NCBI GenBank assembly: GCA_025175895.1
Contig: CM045990.1
Location: 59,955,704 to 60,019,703, forward strand
Source of the DNA: Wurfbainia villosa
Lineage: Eukaryota; Streptophyta; Magnoliopsida; Zingiberales; Zingiberaceae
Length of the DNA stretch: 64,000 nucleotides
Direction of reading: 5' to 3'
Shown here: in pieces, positions 44,809 through 55,748 of the stretch
Layout of the letters: every line of letters starts with the position of its first letter
Position numbering within the stretch: position 1 is the stretch's first letter
The notes under the pieces: generated by a model
Told to the model about the DNA's origin: nothing
The model's input: the letters and a program-made list of their open reading frames with translations, nothing else
The model's database searches: none
Made by a program: the position numbers and the translations under genes

Positions 44809-46625
44809 TGTTGGGAATTCTTGTATGCCAAATGGCATATGCGCAACGGAAAATAGGATCCCTTCCAAGTGATCCATGCGAAAGCAAACTCGTATAAAAT
44901 AAATTTCTCTAAACCAAACCTATCTTATAGGAGAGGATTACCTTTGTTGCGTGCCCTTGTTAATCCCGCTTTTCCTTTGGGTTTGTTGGATCTTTAGCAC
45001 GTTCAAGTGTCCGTGCCTCTATACGTATCCACACGAGCACGCTCTTGTCTCACAAAAGGAAAACTAGAAGAGCTCTCCTTTACTTCTTGCTAGAGAAGTC
45101 CCTAAAGGAGAGGAAGAGAGGGAAAAGGAGAAAGGAAGAAGAAGACTCCTCTTCTTGCTAGCCTACACTCACAAACCCACACAACCAAAGCTTCCACCAA
45201 GCTTTCTCACCACTAACACAACCAAAGCTTCCACCAACAACAAAAGCCAAAAAATGCTCTCTTTGGCCGGCCACTTAGGGTGTCTTTTATAGGGTTGGAA
45301 AAACCCTTTCACCTCCACACATTCAATGCAATCCATTGCATTGAGACATATCCTTGTTTGGCCGGCCACTTAAGGAGACAAAAACCAATTTGTCTTCTTC
45401 CACCTCATCTAGCTTAGGTGGATGCTTAGGTGGCATGCTTATGTGGCATTCTTATGTGGCTTTCATGCATGTTGAATTAATCTTATTAATTCAATTAAGC
45501 TTATGTTATCATATTGAATTAATCTTATTAAATCAATAAGGTAACATATTGAATTAATCTCATTAAATCAATTAGCTAAAATTCTCATTAAGCTTAAAGT
45601 CCAAAAACCATTTTGTACTTAAGCTTATTCCCATATTATTCTAGTCAAACTAGAATACTTTAATTCCTCTAATTATCATGCTCTTTGTGTGTGACCCTAT
45701 AGGCTCTCATAACGTTGGCAGTGGATCTAAACTCTTTTAGATACACAAGCAATGAGCGGCATCTAGCAATACATCATTGCTACCCAAGTTACGAGATAAG
45801 TCAAGATCGACTAACCTTCCGTGACTACTATAATATATGACCGTGTCCTTCTATCCTTGATATCGATTGATCAATGAGGCATAGACCGTGTCATCCTCGA
45901 TCAATCTATGTGTTTCTTGATCCTGAATAAACTAACTCAAACAAATGAGCTCAATATCTCATATTGACTCATTCGAGCATGGCCATGCGTTTTAGTAGTT
46001 CTACTCAATCAAGGGCCCACCGATATCACTCCGTCATATGGAAGGGATAGATCCCATCTACATCACTCACATCCCTCCGCATAATTTGTTACATACCCGA
46101 ATCGCTTTATGGTCCATACGGTGACGCTTTGACGATACCAAAGTACATAACTCCTTATGTAGGGAACCATAGTGACTTCAGGTCTAAGGACTATTCATAC
46201 CAATAGTCACATGAGAAAGTTTATGACACTCATATAACGATCCATGAAACTTTCTCATGGCGGGTCAGTTTAGTATATATTCTCCAATATATACCCATGT
46301 GTCAACTTGATATCATATATCCATGACTTGTGAGATCAAGTCATCAATTGACCTACATGCTAGTCTTTATGTATTAATATTGCCCTTGCATATTAATACT
46401 CGACTAGGAACATTTAGGAAAGTGTTCTCTACAGCCTCTCATAATCAATTCTGCCAATTGATGTGCTGTAGATAAGAACCTACTTTTCTAGGGCATTATT
46501 ATATTTAAATTAGCTGGCACAAGCAAGATGTAAATATAATAACCAATCCTTTGCCTTTATAGAATATGATACAAAATGTTCCCTATTCAACCATCACATG
46601 ATTGGTCCTAGGGCTTTAACTAACA
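44809..46625 (-). repeat. 5' LTR of Copia Z (1817 bp)
   Basis: Same ends as the 3' LTR. The TATA box is at about 45284-45302 (minus ACCCTATAAAAGACACC). Only two copies of the 12-bp GCTTAGGTGGAT unit are present (45413-45435). It is very similar to the 3' LTR for most of its length, with clustered differences at about 45800-46130 and 46260-46460. Confidence 0.93.
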
Positions 46626-48716
46626 ATCCTCGTTCGGCATTTTGAGTCGAAGACCCATCAAATTCTAAGATGAACAGGTCTACCCCCTTCTTGACATATT
46701 GGCTCTTGAGATCAGCTTCCTGCTCCTTCAGCCGGTCCTGACATTTAGCCAGTTGGATTTGGCTCTCCGTTAGTTGGGTTGCCAAGGCATCCCTCTTGGT
46801 GGCTGCTTTTATAGCTTGCCGATCGTGCGTTCTTCAAGAGCAGATTCTTATAGAGTTTGAGGAAGAGCCGCCATCAGAGAGGAGAGTTCTTGACACTTCT
46901 CGATGCAAGATTTCCTGGTGGCTTCCCAGGCTTGGCGCTCTAGTTGAAGTAGTCGGCGTTCCTCCTGGAGCTATTCGATAGTACTCAAAAAATCGGCGGC
47001 TTGGATCATAGCAGCCCCAAGATGCCCCTTATATTGCTTTAAGTCATCGGCAAGGATCTCTACCTGCTGCAATTCACTGGATTGGAAGAAGATTCGCTGT
47101 TCGAGTTCTTCATTTTTGCGCTATAGCTCCTCCTTTTCGCTCTGGACTAGGGCCAATTGCGTCATCGCATCTTCACATTGGCCTCTTAGGTCAGCTTCCT
47201 TCGCCTCTCTCTCGCTTAATTGCTGGATAAGCTTTTTCTGTTGCGTTATAGAGGCGAAGTGGCGGGTCTCTACACTGGACTGGAACTGAGCCAGTTGGAC
47301 TACCATTTTGTCGTGCTGGGATGAGGCCTAGAAGAAGGAAAGCAACATCAGTGTATGCTGACACATAGGAACTTATATTAAAGAGGAGAAAGAGATAGTA
47401 AATACCTCAGCCAACAATTTTCTCACTTGTTCACAAGGGCCTTGTACGCCCGATTGGTTGAAGAATTTTACCTCTGAAGGATGACAAATCTTCAGCAAGG
47501 ACCCCAATGTGGTCTTCGGGGGAATGGGAAGGGGAAGATCCTCTCCTTCGGAGGGAATTGTGGGTCTGATGCACTAGAGAGGGGTAGGAGAAGCAAGGGT
47601 GTCTGAAGGGATAGGGGCAGAGAGGGATTCGGTTCGGGGTGGTACGGGAGAATCATGATGATGGGAGGATGAAGCAGGAGAGTGGGAAGGGGAGTCTCCT
47701 CCTCGGGAAGATGGAGATGGGACGAATAAGGGGGTGTTCTCCCTTCTCGGTTCATAAAGGGTTAGGGATTGTGAACCAGATTGGTTAGAGGAGGAAGGAG
47801 GGAGAGCCGATGAGCTGGGGGCTCCTTTCTTGACGAGTCGTAATTTTTTCCGAGGGGAAGAAGGGGCTTCCACAGATTTACCCCTCTTCGTTGAGGTTTT
47901 CTTTTGCTTGGCCACCTCAATCGCCTCTCCTTCTACCAAAGCTTCCTGCATTAGATTATCTGCAAAATGTATTGGTGAGAAAGATGAATAATGTAGGAAG
48001 AAAATTATATTGCAAGGTAAGTATCATCCTACCTACAGCAACCGAGGTCGTCGAAGGGAGGGGGGATAGTCCAAAGTGCCTTAAAAGGGGAGTCTTTATT
48101 AGATGGTTCGAACAGTAGTGTGACTCTCCTAATATTCTATAAACCTCCGGGAAAGGGCATTTGGTCCTCATTTCCCGGAAGGAAGGCAGCTCGGGAAGGT
48201 CTACCTTCCAGGTATCAGAATAAGGTAAAGATGACGAAAGCTGTACAAAAAAGTATAAATCTTCCCATCCCTTTGGGAAGTAGGCAGGTTCACTAAGAAT
48301 TGGCAGTCTGGGCGGCTAGATAGATAAAAAAGATCTACCTTAGAAGATTTCAATTGAAAGAAGCAATGGAATATTTCAGGGGTTAAGGAGAGGTTTAGAT
48401 GTTGAAACACTATATGTGCTCCCGACAGAATCCAAAAAGAGTTGGGGGTGAATTGGTTCAGGGGTAGTCTATAGAAGTCTAAAATGTCTAAATAGATAGC
48501 AAGTGCTTGTAGAGACAGGCCGTTAAGAAACTGTTCAGAGAAGAAGCAAGTCAGACCAGGAGGAGGACGATTTGGTCGGTGCATCTTGGTCGTAATACAA
48601 CATTTTAAGGAAGGGTCTATAAACCTGTCCTTAAGGTTACAGAAATAATGGTCGCGGTCTAGTTGGGTTATGGTATGCTCATACCAAGCAGGGGAAGGGA
48701 TGGTCTTAGGGGCCAT
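46626..48716 (-). pseudogene. Antisense gene A of the Tat element: spliced, N-terminal Tat-aORF domain plus coiled coil
   Basis: Exon 1 (48716-48033) starts MAPKTIPSPAWYEHTI. LTCFFSEQFLNGLSLQALAI, then FTPNSFWILSGAHIVFQ, then PAYFPKGWEDLYFFVQL resemble the 'putative gypsy-type transposon' domain (Transposase_28) encoded antisense in Tat elements; a 1-bp loss near 48310 shifts the frame. Intron 1: 48032-47960 (GTAGGA...TTTTGCAG, phase 1). Exon 2 (47959-47406) starts DNLMQEALVEGEA and is Ser/Pro-rich, with one TAG at about 47572. Intron 2: 47405-47328 (GTATTT...CTTCTAG, phase 0). Exon 3 (47327 down) starts ASSQHDKMVVQLAQFQ and is a long coiled coil with three stops. It is cut at 46626 by Copia Z; its last codons are at 37859-37775. 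The molecular role is unknown. Confidence 0.75.
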
Positions 48717-48883
48717 AAGTATAAAGCAGGACAGAGCATATACTTGGGGGGTTAGAAGAATAACATATAAGGAGGAGAGGGATGTGTCGCTGGAACGCCG
48801 CCGGTGAATGTCGCAGGAGAGAAGAAGTTGAAGGGACGGTATTGTTGGGCACACTAAATAATACCTGAAAGAAAAAGGCGGAG

Positions 48884-48893
48884 GTTTATATAG
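48884..48893 (-). promoter_or_regulatory. TATA box upstream of antisense gene A
   Basis: Minus strand AACCCTATATAAACCTCC, about 170 nt upstream of the gene A ATG and about 200 bp inside the Tat 3' LTR border. It supports a dedicated antisense promoter. Confidence 0.6.
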
Positions 48894-49093
48894 GGTTTTT
48901 GTGACGATTTGATTACAGGAGAGAAAAAGGAGAAGCGGGGCCCATGGGCCCATTAGGCCGCCTCAAGTATATGCGGTAAAGCTTTAAGAAAGGAGTAAAT
49001 TTGAATTAATAAAGCCAAGGATGGAGTAGGAACCTTATATAGTTGGAAAGTCAAGCTTATAACTTCGCTTGACTATTTTTTGGGGTTGACTAA
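48894..49093 (+). other. 3' end of Tat interior
   Basis: No gene. The sequence ATTTTTTGGGGTTGACTAA just before the LTR (49075-49093) is where the polypurine tract should be, but it is not a clean purine run. Confidence 0.5.
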
Positions 49094-50175
49094 TGATACC
49101 GCCGTTACCTCTTCTTTCTGAACTAGGTAGAAGAGCTCATAGGCAAGGCGCTACGCGAACCAATTAGAGGGTTCAGTGAAAGAAAAAGAGAGGACCGGGT
49201 CGGGCGCAAGCGCCTGAAATAACTGGTACGGGAAAGTTAGTGAGGGTAATCGATATAGCAAGGAGAAGAAGTACTTCATTGAGAAATAGGCAAGAATCGG
49301 CTCGGCTAGATGAGCCTAGAAGGCAAACGGCGCGGATAAGAATCGGTTCGGCCAGATGAGCCTAGAAGGCAAACGGGGCGGATAAGAATCGGTTCGGCCA
49401 TATGAGCCTAGAAGGCAAACGGGGCGGATAAGAATCGGTTCGGCTAAATGAGCCTTAAGGCTATACTACCCGTGGGCTATAAACCTATGTTAGTTTCGCC
49501 AGAAGTAGATAGTTGAAGGGGAAAGGCTAACCTAGCTCACGGAAATATGGATGAAGAGGTGGTATCTAACAGAAAGAGAGGTCCCCACAGAATATTCCGA
49601 GGAGCCTTCGCCCCTCGTACCTGTAACAGAATTATTCTCCAGGTGGACGTGGGGGCTACGTGTACGATGGGGACCACTCACGAGATAGTGATGGATCAGA
49701 GAAGGAGGATAAATGTCAAAACGAGGGGAGGAGGAAGAGGATCCGCAATCATTCCATCAGACACGAAACGAAGACACAGGAGGAGGAGGAGAGTTGTCAT
49801 CACTTCGCCGGAGAAGAAGAGCAACGAACCTGATCTTGAGTCACACGTACACTTTCTTGTATTTGTAACTAAACTGTAAGAGGTTTTCTCCTCAACCTCG
49901 GGAAGTTTCCTTTCCATAAACGAGGACATTCATAGTGGAAAGTGCTTGGGCATTGTCCCCGGTGAGAGAGCTCACCTCCGTGGAGTAGGAATACTCATTC
50001 CGAACCACATTATATCTTGTGTTCCCGTTTCTGCTGTCTGTGTGGGTTTTGCGCTTTCTGACTTCGTCTTCTACATTCCTTTCACTGTTGCGGCCTGTGA
50101 GGACCCCCCAAAAGCTCCCTTCGTGCCTTCATCGCATCGAAAGGGGGTTGAAGGCGAATTTTCCTCGCCGCATCA
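49094..50175 (+). repeat. 3' LTR of the Tat element (1082 bp)
   Basis: Starts TGATACCGCCGTTACCTC, ends CTCGCCGCATCA, and carries the 46-bp repeat at 49288-49450. It is uninterrupted and shows how the 5' LTR looked before the SIRE insertion (AGGAGGATAA joins on to the next part near 49712). TTTTT follows. Confidence 0.94.
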
Positions 50176-50283
50176 TTTTTGAAATTCGAAAAATGAATGG
50201 GATTTATAAATGTATATTGATGCATTTTAAAAATCATTTTCTCATATATGCTCATTTTGCATTTCTAAGATAATTGATTGATC

Positions 50284-50913
50284 ATGATGGCTTTGAATTT
50301 TAGTTCCATTTTGGATTCGAATAAATTGACTGGGTCAAACTTCTTGGACTGGCTTAGAAACTTGAGAATTGTTCTCAAGGTGGAAAAGCTTGTGTATGTC
50401 CTCGAAGAGCCTCTTCCCGCCCGTCCTAGTGATAAGGCAACTCTAGACCAATTGTTGGCTTATCAGAAACATGTGAGTGATTCTGAGCAAGTGAGTTGTA
50501 TCATGCTAGCCGTGATGGTACCTGAGTTGTGGAAGCAGTATGAGCATATGGATGCTCATACAATAGTCTTTCATCTTTATGAGTTGTTTGATGAGTAAGT
50601 GAGATTCGAAAGGTTTGAAGTCTCCAAGCTCCTCTTCACCTCTGAGATGCAAGAGGGTTCATCTGCGTATCTTGCTCAATATCTTTGAAGGTAGAGCCTT
50701 ACGAGAAGCAAGCATGAGGGGGCGGTCTTTGTATTAGTTGATTCCTCGAAGAAAGGTTCTAAGAGGAAGTCAAAGGAATAGTAGAAGGGGAAGAAAAAGG
50801 CTAAAAAGGCAGAACCAGCTCAAAAGGGCACTTGCCATCATTATGGCAAGTAGGGCCATTGGCGAAGAAATTGCAAGATTTATCTTGAGTCCATGAAGAA
50901 GAATAAGGCATAA
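50284..50913 (+). pseudogene. gag: Copia Y gag (internal deletion, broken zinc knuckle)
   Basis: Starts MMALNFSSILDSNKLTGSNF, then LDWLRNLRIVLKVEKLVYVL and VSCIMLAVMVPELWKQYEHM. A TAA at about 50596 ends the first segment, and the same frame continues VRFERFEVSKLLFTSEMQEG. After AYLAQYL about 80 residues expected from A are missing. The Lys-rich tail remains. The zinc knuckle reads CHHYGK, stop, GHWRRNC, so the second Cys is Tyr and a stop lies inside. This gag cannot be functional. Confidence 0.87.
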
Positions 50914-50949
50914 GATGCTCCATCTTTTTTATATATCTTTTTTATTGAT

Positions 50950-53900
50950 TGTCATTCTATTTCCTCAGACACTTGGGTATTGGATACTGGGTGTGACTCA
51001 CATATATGTAATGACATACATGGGCTAAGGAATAGAAGAAGACTCATCAAGGGAGAGTAAAATTTACGTGTTGGGAATGGAGCAAAGGTTGCTGCGGTCG
51101 CCATCGAAACTTATTTGCTGAAGCTCCCTAGTGGACTAGTCCTGGAACTGGACAATTGCTATTGTGTTCCTTCTCTAATAAAGAACATTGTTTCTATTTT
51201 CTGCTTAAATAGAAATGGTTTCCATTTGACGTTTAGTAACAATTGTTGTTATATAACTTTGAATAGCGTACTTTATGGAACTGGAACTTTGAGCAATGAC
51301 ATTTATACGTTGGACGTATCCAGTGACATTTTCAATATCGAAGCGAGCAACAAGCGTGCTCGAAAGGATAATCAATTAGACTCCTACATGTGGCATTGTC
51401 GTCTTGGCCATGTAAGCAATAAACGCATGTCCGAATTACACCGATGTGGAATTCTGGAATCGTTTGAATTGGATTCATACGATACATGCGAATCATGCTT
51501 AAAAGGAAAGATGACTAAGTTACCTTTTACAGGAAAAGGTGAACGAGTGGGAGAGTTGTTAGGTATAATACATACTGATGTATGCAGACCTATGTCAACT
51601 CAAGCTTTAGGAGGCTATAGCTACTTCATTACCTTCACCGATGATCACTCATGGTTTGGGTATGTATTCTTGATGAAACACAAGTCTGAAGCCTTTGAAA
51701 GGTTCAAAGAATTCAGAAATAAAGTAGAGAAACAACATGACAAGAGTATTAAAATACTTCGATCGGATCGAGGTGGTGAATACTTAAGTCAAGAGTTTCT
51801 TGATTATCTAAGAGACAATGGTATATTGTCTAAATGGACTCCGCCATATACACCACAGCATAATGGTGTATTTGAGAGGCGTAATCGGACCTTGTTGGAC
51901 ATGGTCAGGTCAATGATGAATCATGCAAATCTTCCCAAGTCCTTTTGGGGCTATGCACTTCAGATAGCTGTTTACTTGTTAAACAGAATGCCAACCAAGG
52001 TAGTCTCTACTACTCCATATGAGATATGGAATGGTAAGAAACCTCATGTATCTTACTTGAAGATATGGGATTGTCCTGCTTATGTGAAGTGGACTGTATC
52101 AGACAAATTGGATGCTAAGTTTGATAAATGTCTATTTATTAGATACCCTAAGGAAACAAGGGGTTACCAATTCTATCATCCTGTGGAACAAAAGGTGTTT
52201 GTTTCAAGGCATGCTGTGTTTCTAGAGAAAGAGTTTCTCTTGCAAGAAAATAGTGGGAGTGTCGTCGAGCTTGAGGAGGCTCGAGAGACTCAAATAGACA
52301 TTGATGAGATACCTGGTGAAGCACAACAGCCGATAACTCATAGTGATGAGCAATCGGCTGGACCTATTGTAACACCACATCTTCGTAGATCTGGTAGAAC
52401 ACGCAACATTCCTGAGAGATATGGATTTCTCGTAAGTGAATCGAACGACGTGTTACTCATTGATGATGAGGAGCCTACCAGTTATGAAGAAGTGCTGACA
52501 AGTTCAGAAAGGGATAAGTGGCTTGATGCCATGAAGTCGGAAATGGATTCCATGTATGAAAACCAAGTTTGGAACTTGGTTGACCCACCTGAAGGCATCA
52601 AGCCTATAGGGTGCAAGTGGGTTTTCAAGAAGAAAACCGACATGGATGGTAATGTGATTACCTATAAGGCTAGATTAGTGGCGAAAGGATATCGTCAAAA
52701 ACAAGGTGTTGATTATGATGAAACCTATTCGCCTGTAGCTATGCTTAAATCCATTCGGATGCTCCTGGTCATAGCGGCTCATTATGATTATGAGATATGA
52801 CAGATGGATGTGAAAATAGCTTTCCTTAATGGAAATCTGCTCGAGGACGTGTATATGATACAACCTGAGGGTTTCACATCAGTTGATAAAACCAAGGTAT
52901 GCAAGTTGCGACGGTCCATATATGGATTGAAGCAAGCATCTAGGAGCTGGAATATCTGTTTTGATGAGACAATCAAAAAGTTTGATTTCTCACAAAATCC
53001 AAACGAACCTTGTGTGTACAAGAAGGTTAGTGGGAGTGCAGTCGTGTTCCTAGTATTGTATGTCGATGACATATTACCCATAGGAGACAATGTTTCAATC
53101 TTACAGTCAGTGAAGATTTGGTTATCCAAGACATTCTCCTTGAAAGACCTAGGAGAAGCAACCTACATCCTCGGGATTAAGATCTATAGAGATAGATCGA
53201 AACGGTTGCTTGGTCTTTCGCAGTCTTCATATATAGACCGAGTGCTAAAGAGGTTTAGCATGTCGGAATCCAAGAAAGGTTTCCTACCCATCAGGCATGG
53301 GGTACACCTTTCAAAGTCTATGTGTCCGCGCACAGAAGACGAGAGGATTTGCATGAGTAAGATTCCCTATGCATCCGCAATAGGATCTATCATGTATTCT
53401 ATGTTATGTACGAGGCCCGATGTATCGTATGCTCTGAGTGTCACGAGTAAATACCAGTCTGATCCAGGAATGGATCATTGGGTGGTTGTCAAGACAATCC
53501 TTAAGTACTCGAGAAGAACTAAGGATGTGTTCCTAATATATGGAGAAGGGTACATGGTGATACGTGGGTATACGGATGCGACTCGGACGACAAGGATGAT
53601 TCCATGTCTCGATGCAGGTATGTATTCACCGGAATGGGCGATAAGTTGGAAAGGTTCCAAGCTTGACACTATAGCGGATTACGCCACTAAGGCGAGAATA
53701 CATTGCGACTTTGGAAGCGACAAAGGAAGCGGTTTGGATCAAGAAGTTCATCTCTAAACTTGATGTGGTCTCATCGATGATCCAAACATGTGCTTCACGC
53801 TATCATCTTATCGAAGATCATCAGTAGGAAGAAAAATACAAATCGAGAAAATTCCTACGAAGGAACTTAGCGGATCTCTTTGACTAAGGCATTACCTCAA

Positions 53901-53960
53901 AGTAAGCTCGAGGGTCATGTTAGAGCTTATGGTATTGGATACCGTGAGCGATTGGCATTA
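50950..53960 (+). pseudogene. pol: Copia Y pol: protease, integrase, RT, RNase H
   Basis: Protease DTWVLDTGCDSHICNDIHGL (about 50970). From 51115 a frame of 561 codons covers the pre-integrase zinc region (HCRLGHVSNKRM; CESCLKGKM), integrase with Asp (IHTDVC), Asp (RSDRGGEY) and Glu (HNGVFERRN), then RT through KGYRQKQGVDYDETYS. A TGA at 52798-52800 replaces the Trp before QMDVKIAFLNGN. From 52804 a frame of 317 codons has GLKQASRSWN, the active site YVDDILPIG, KKGFLPIRHGVHLSKS and the start of RNase H (WKGSKLDTIAD), where a frameshift sets in. It is the best-kept plus-strand pol in the window apart from that stop. Confidence 0.9.
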
Positions 53961-53964
53961 GGCC

Positions 53965-53975
53965 AAGTGGGAGTC
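53965..53975 (+). promoter_or_regulatory. Polypurine tract of Copia Y
   Basis: AAGTGGGAGTC directly before the 3' LTR. In A/Z-type elements the same position reads TAGTGGGAGATTG. Confidence 0.75.
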
Positions 53976-55748
53976 CGTTAGTAATATATGAGAGATGTCC
54001 TAAGGCAATCGCTTTATGTATGAACCATTTATATGATAAATGAAGATTCACTATTCGAGTATACATGTTTTATGTATTTGATCGATCTTAAACTCATTTA
54101 TCAATGTCCATGAGGATATTTAATTACAGCACATACGTAACTGGAAACGAAGTAAACTAGTGAGTATCTCTACATGTGTAATTGTGATGTATCGAAATTA
54201 TCCCTAGTCGATGAATTGATGGATTTGAACACCATCAATTCTGTCGAGACTAGCACGAGGTATACTCCTTGGTGTATCCAAGCAGCTGATTCTCACTGGC
54301 TGGAGACATTATGATGTCCGGAGTTAATCGTGGATGCTAGTTATGGTAACTAGTTCATTGGAGTGACCAACCGTAAGACTTCATATGGTTCTCTGCATAT
54401 ATAGATATGCCAATGAAGTTCTTACTGTAACTTAAGTGCGATGTTCCTTTGATTTGCGGTATTCAAGTCATCTTGATCATAAATACTTATGCTTTGACAT
54501 CTTAAGTAAGCATCTCTGAGGAGATGTGGACCCGGGATGATTGGGTATAAGTCGAAGTGATTGAAGGTGTTTGAATAGCCTATAAAGGATTCACCACTCC
54601 TTGCGAGGAGATGTATACCCATGGCCTCTCATCGGATTGTTACTAATGTCTTTGGCCAAAGCATTACATGTTTAGAGTAAGGTACTCTTCGATACATGTG
54701 CAGTAACTAGAATCCATAGGATGAGGAAATGATACTTGGGTTAGGTGTGACGTAGTCAGCCTAGTGGGGACTGACACTATAGACCATGTCTTGAACCAAG
54801 TGGGTATAAGATGAGTGAAGGGAATGGGGGACGATTCATTCGAGCTGCTGAAGGGATTCAGAAATAGTTCTGGATCAACCGTTGATCTTTTTGGTTAATT
54901 GGGGATCATGATGTACTACTAGGTGTCACTCATGATCGTTCTATAATTAATGGTTAATTATAGATGGCCAACATAAACCGAGAACCTATTTGGTCACATG
55001 CACAACGAGCATAATCCGAAAGATTTAAAATGAGCTTGAGAATGAGATTCTCAGACCGAGAGAAAATAGGTTTGGTTGGACCAAACATGGAGCGAGCATG
55101 AAATCATTTCAGTCGCAATGGAAACGTGGATGGGCCGTGTCTTATGAAGACATGATGGATGAACCAAATTGGTTTGGTTCTAATCCAATGGAGGAGAATA
55201 AACCAAAGGGTTTGGTTTGTTTTAAATGAATGAACCAAAGTTGGTTCGGTTCGTTATAACTTAAAATAAACCATCATGGTTTGGTTTATTTTAACTTATA
55301 TTAATGGAGCGGGTTAACGGGCCTTATGGTTATGATCCGATAACCATTAAGAGAATTAGTTCTCTATAAAAGAGGGCTTAAGGGTTTGTTAAGCCCTAAT
55401 CTAAATCCCTTGACCTAAAAGCTGCCGCCCCTCCTCTCCTTGGTGAATTCGGCGCCAACACCTCCCCTTGCCACCGCCCACCACCAAGCTCCCTTGCTGG
55501 AGTCCAGAAGGAGCTGTCCTTCTCACTTGCCGGTATCGAGCTGCTGCCGAAAGAGCTTCAGTGATCTCCCTTGGGTTCGATAATAAGGTGAGCTTCCACC
55601 TTTCCTTTTTGGCCGACCCTACTCCTCCACCAAAGCTATCCAGTTTTCTGGAAATCTTGTTTCCCTCTCGTCGGAGCATCGTTTAGATGACGTTTGGAGC
55701 TCCGATAGTGGTAGCCTTGCCGGGGATTCGATCTCCGGTAATCCTCAT
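53976..55748 (+). repeat. 3' LTR of Copia Y, cut by element W
   Basis: Starts CGTTAGTAATATATGAGAGA (first T changed to C) and follows the 5' LTR up to GTAATCCTCA, where W begins. The missing last 0.45 kb should lie right of the window. A block at about 54090-54160 differs strongly from 17675-17740 of the 5' LTR. Confidence 0.92.

Larger units (their letters stand above)
37860..46625 (-). mobile_element. Complete Copia element Z (same family as A), TSD ATCCT
   Basis: Read on the minus strand: 5' LTR (46625-44809), primer site, leader, gag, pol, polypurine tract, 3' LTR (39699-37860). ATCCT flanks both ends (37855-37859 and 46626-46630). It is 8.77 kb. It is structurally complete but its gag and pol contain several small indels and swaps, many at CTG/CAG triplets. 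It interrupts antisense gene A of the Tat element. Confidence 0.95.
20972..50175 (+). mobile_element. Tat-lineage Ty3/Gypsy element with antisense genes and two nested insertions
   Basis: LTRs are 20972-27583 and 49094-50175. TTTTT flanks both outer ends (20967-20971 and 50176-50180), though this duplication is low-complexity. After removing the SIRE-type insertion (21591-27117) and Copia Z (37860-46630) the element is about 14.9 kb. Plus-strand gag-pol has protease, RT, RNase H, a second archaeal-type RNase H and integrase; the dual RNase H is the hallmark of the Tat/Ogre/Retand group. Between integrase and 3' LTR lies a block of minus-strand genes and a 78-bp satellite. All pol domains carry stops. 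Confidence 0.93.
17551..55748 (+). mobile_element. Copia element Y (Tork/Angela-related), split by the Tat element
   Basis: 5' LTR 17551-19783, primer site and leader to 20971, then a 29 kb Tat insertion, then the rest of the leader (50181-50283), gag, pol and the 3' LTR from 53976. The two LTRs are homologous over about 1.77 kb. The 3' LTR is broken at 55748 by element W, so its last part and the right-hand target duplication are outside the window. Removing the Tat element with one TTTTT leaves about 9 kb of Y. Confidence 0.92.

Noticed and set aside
48201..48953. A 250-codon protein starting at 48953
   Set aside because: The first 79 codons cover the TATA box and leader; the ATG at 48716 is better, and the end after about 48310 is in the wrong frame.
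49547..50273. ORFs in the Tat 3' LTR
   Set aside because: They lie in LTR sequence shared with the 5' LTR, with no domain; the frame at 49547 runs through low-complexity Arg-rich sequence.
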